In this document: in pieces, positions 4,948 through 5,654 of the stretch
Layout of the letters: each line of letters starts with the position of its first letter
Numbering within the stretch: the stretch's first letter is position 1
Origin: Candidatus Pacearchaeota archaeon
GTDB lineage: Archaea; Nanobdellota; Nanobdellia; Pacearchaeales; GW2011-AR1
Length of the DNA stretch: 5,654 nt
Direction of reading: 5' to 3'
NCBI GenBank assembly: GCA_015520065.1
Contig: WAQV01000061.1
Span: 1 to 5,654, forward strand
Position numbers and translations under genes: made by a program
Notes under the pieces: generated by a model
The model's database searches: none
What the model saw: the letters and a program-made list of their open reading frames with translations, nothing else
Told to the model about the DNA's origin: nothing

Positions 4948-5406
4948 TTATTTTTCAGTTTCCACTTCTATTCTACATACATCATCTCCCAAACCTCCCA
5001 TGCACTTGGTTTCTTGCACTTTCTTTACCTTAACCCCTATCTTCTTAAAAGCCCCTTCAATTATTGCTGCTTCTAAATCACAAATAGGTTTTCCTATAGG
5101 AGGAGTTATCCCAGAACAAGTAAAACACTCTTTAAACTCAATAGCATACATTCCTTTTTTCTTTTCCAAAGGGTTACATATCCCTATCTGAGAAGTAGTT
5201 ATTGCTGTTACAATCTCCTCTGGAGTCTTAACAGCAAAGATTTTGCCAATCTCGTTTCCAACTTTTTTATTAAAAGCTTCTGTTTTCTTTCCAAGCACTC
5301 TAGGCATTGCTATAAGCCTTAAAATTCTCCAAAATGCCAGAGGAATCCTGTCTCCAAGAACAGGTCTGTTTATTTTAAGCGCATCTTTTATAGATATTTT
5401 TCTCAT
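4948..5406 (-). CDS. V4R-domain (4-vinyl reductase type) small-molecule-binding protein
   Basis: This 152-residue cytoplasmic protein matches the V4R pattern (PF02830/COG1719-type, 'predicted hydrocarbon-binding'), as found in BchJ-related proteins and the effector domains of XylR/DmpR-type regulators. Helices at about 15-67 (RPVLGDRIPLAFWRIL, FNKKVGNEIGKIF) precede the V4R core at about 87-150 (FKECFTC, PICDLEAAIIEG, VQETKCMGG, DDVCRIEVE). C109, E132, C135 and C144 (numbered from ATG 5406) reproduce the Cys-x22-Glu-x2-Cys-x7/8-Cys spacing of the zinc site I recall from MopR/DmpR sensor domains. C77, C94 and C97 are extra. An in-frame GTG at 5415 lies inside a near-perfect Shine-Dalgarno (AGGAGGTGAT, complement of 5411-5420), so ATG 5406 is the start. 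It has no DNA-binding or enzymatic partner domain. The ligand is unknown. Confidence 0.8.
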   Translation of the reverse strand: MRKISIKDALKINRPVLGDRIPLAFWRILRLIAMPRVLGKKTEAFNKKVGNEIGKIFAVKTPEEIVTAITTSQIGICNPLEKKKGMYAIEFKECFTCSGITPPIGKPICDLEAAIIEGAFKKIGVKVKKVQETKCMGGLGDDVCRIEVETEK

Positions 5407-5410
5407 TTTT

Positions 5411-5420
5411 ATCACCTCCT
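5411..5420 (-). promoter_or_regulatory. Extended Shine-Dalgarno of the V4R gene
   Basis: On the minus strand AGGAGGTGAT ends four bases before the ATG at 5406 and is a full-length complement of the usual 16S 3' end. It overlaps the last codons and the TGA of the upstream sensor gene, so it decides the start and indicates coupled translation. Confidence 0.85.
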
Positions 5421-5654
5421 TTCAAATGTTTTCTCAAACTCTCTTATTTTTTTGTCCTCAATCTCTCGGATTAGCTTTCTGATAAAGTAGTCTGACAGGA
5501 ATATGAAAAATACCATTATTGCAGAAATTGCGATTGAAATAATGATAGCTGACAAAAGAAGCTTATCTTTCAAAACCCCTATAGCCTCTCTTTCATTAAT
5601 CTCTGCGAGAAGGCACCATTCTGCTTCTGGAATATATTCATAAGTCCCTATTAC
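5412..5654 (-). CDS. C-terminal end of a Cache-type membrane sensor (5' partial)
   Basis: Read from the right edge, 80 residues precede a TGA at 5414-5412. The visible part begins GTYEYIPEAEWCLLAEINE followed by REAIGVL. This resembles the last strand and helix of extracellular Cache domains, where a gW.lvaEi...Ea pattern leads into the membrane helix. Residues 32-53 (LLLSAIIISIAISAIMVFFI) form a transmembrane helix. A basic, coiled-coil-like tail (DYFIRKLIREIEDKKIREF) follows and the protein ends FERR. In histidine kinases or chemoreceptors a HAMP and output domain would follow; here only about 27 cytoplasmic residues remain. The stop lies five bases before the V4R start, so the two genes form an operon. 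The N-terminal sensor part lies outside the window, and the Cache assignment rests on this short tail. Confidence 0.7.
   Translation of the reverse strand, partial: VIGTYEYIPEAEWCLLAEINEREAIGVLKDKLLLSAIIISIAISAIMVFFIFLSDYFIRKLIREIEDKKIREFEKTFERR

Noticed and set aside
5407..5415. GTG start adding three residues to the V4R protein
   Set aside because: The GTG is part of the Shine-Dalgarno itself; the ATG at 5406 has ideal spacing.
5000..5482. Plus-strand open frames at 5000-5191 and 5243-5482
   Set aside because: They are antisense to the V4R and sensor genes, which have a strong Shine-Dalgarno sequence, domain matches and tight operon spacing.
1..5654. CRISPR array, insertion sequence or integrase attachment site
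   Set aside because: I saw no regularly spaced repeats, transposase-like frame or terminal repeats, and no duplicated tRNA end downstream of tRNA-Tyr within the window.

Overview
The window reads as a chromosomal segment of an AT-rich archaeon, most probably a DPANN-type lineage (Woesearchaeota/Pacearchaeota-like). The clearest archaeal marks are a tRNA-Tyr with a C1:G72 pair, a short variable loop, no encoded CCA and an intron at position 37/38 with a bulge-helix-bulge-type splice site. Supporting signs are TATA-like boxes about 25-30 bp before starts and a sequon-dense Ig-repeat surface protein anchored by a C-terminal helix. The lineage below Archaea is inferred from protein style, not from a marker gene.

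Positions 1-612 hold the 3' part of a membrane-anchored surface protein with a fibre-like GIGTTSPxEKLDV motif and a Cys-rich C-terminus. Positions 613-783 are a dense regulatory gap: a terminator-like hairpin, three TGTTTCA copies spaced by 21 and 10 bp, a TATA-like box, and a possible leaderless 21-codon upstream ORF whose stop overlaps the next start (ATGA). Positions 784-2058 encode a secreted DUF5667-type coiled-coil protein with an unusual alternating-charge tail. Positions 2095-2748 encode a soluble protein I do not recognise. Positions 2749-2882 hold a good TATA box and a 5'-UTR hairpin that covers the ribosome binding site of the next gene. Positions 2883-4661 encode a 592-residue cell-surface protein with about four Ig-like domains, many N-glycosylation sequons and a C-terminal membrane anchor.

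Positions 4769-4910 are the intron-containing tRNA-Tyr, which converges on a minus-strand pair. That pair, in transcription order, is the C-terminal end of a Cache-type membrane sensor (5654-5412, cut by the window edge) and a V4R-domain protein (5406-4948). The sensor stops inside the V4R gene's Shine-Dalgarno sequence, so the two are almost certainly cotranscribed and probably translationally coupled. The visible end of the sensor has no kinase or methyl-accepting output domain.

Taken together, the left two thirds is a set of envelope/surface genes, each with its own apparent promoter. The right end looks like a small sensory operon, an extracellular Cache sensor paired with a cytoplasmic small-molecule-binding V4R protein. 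That pairing and the layered leader at 640-787 are the parts most worth following up.
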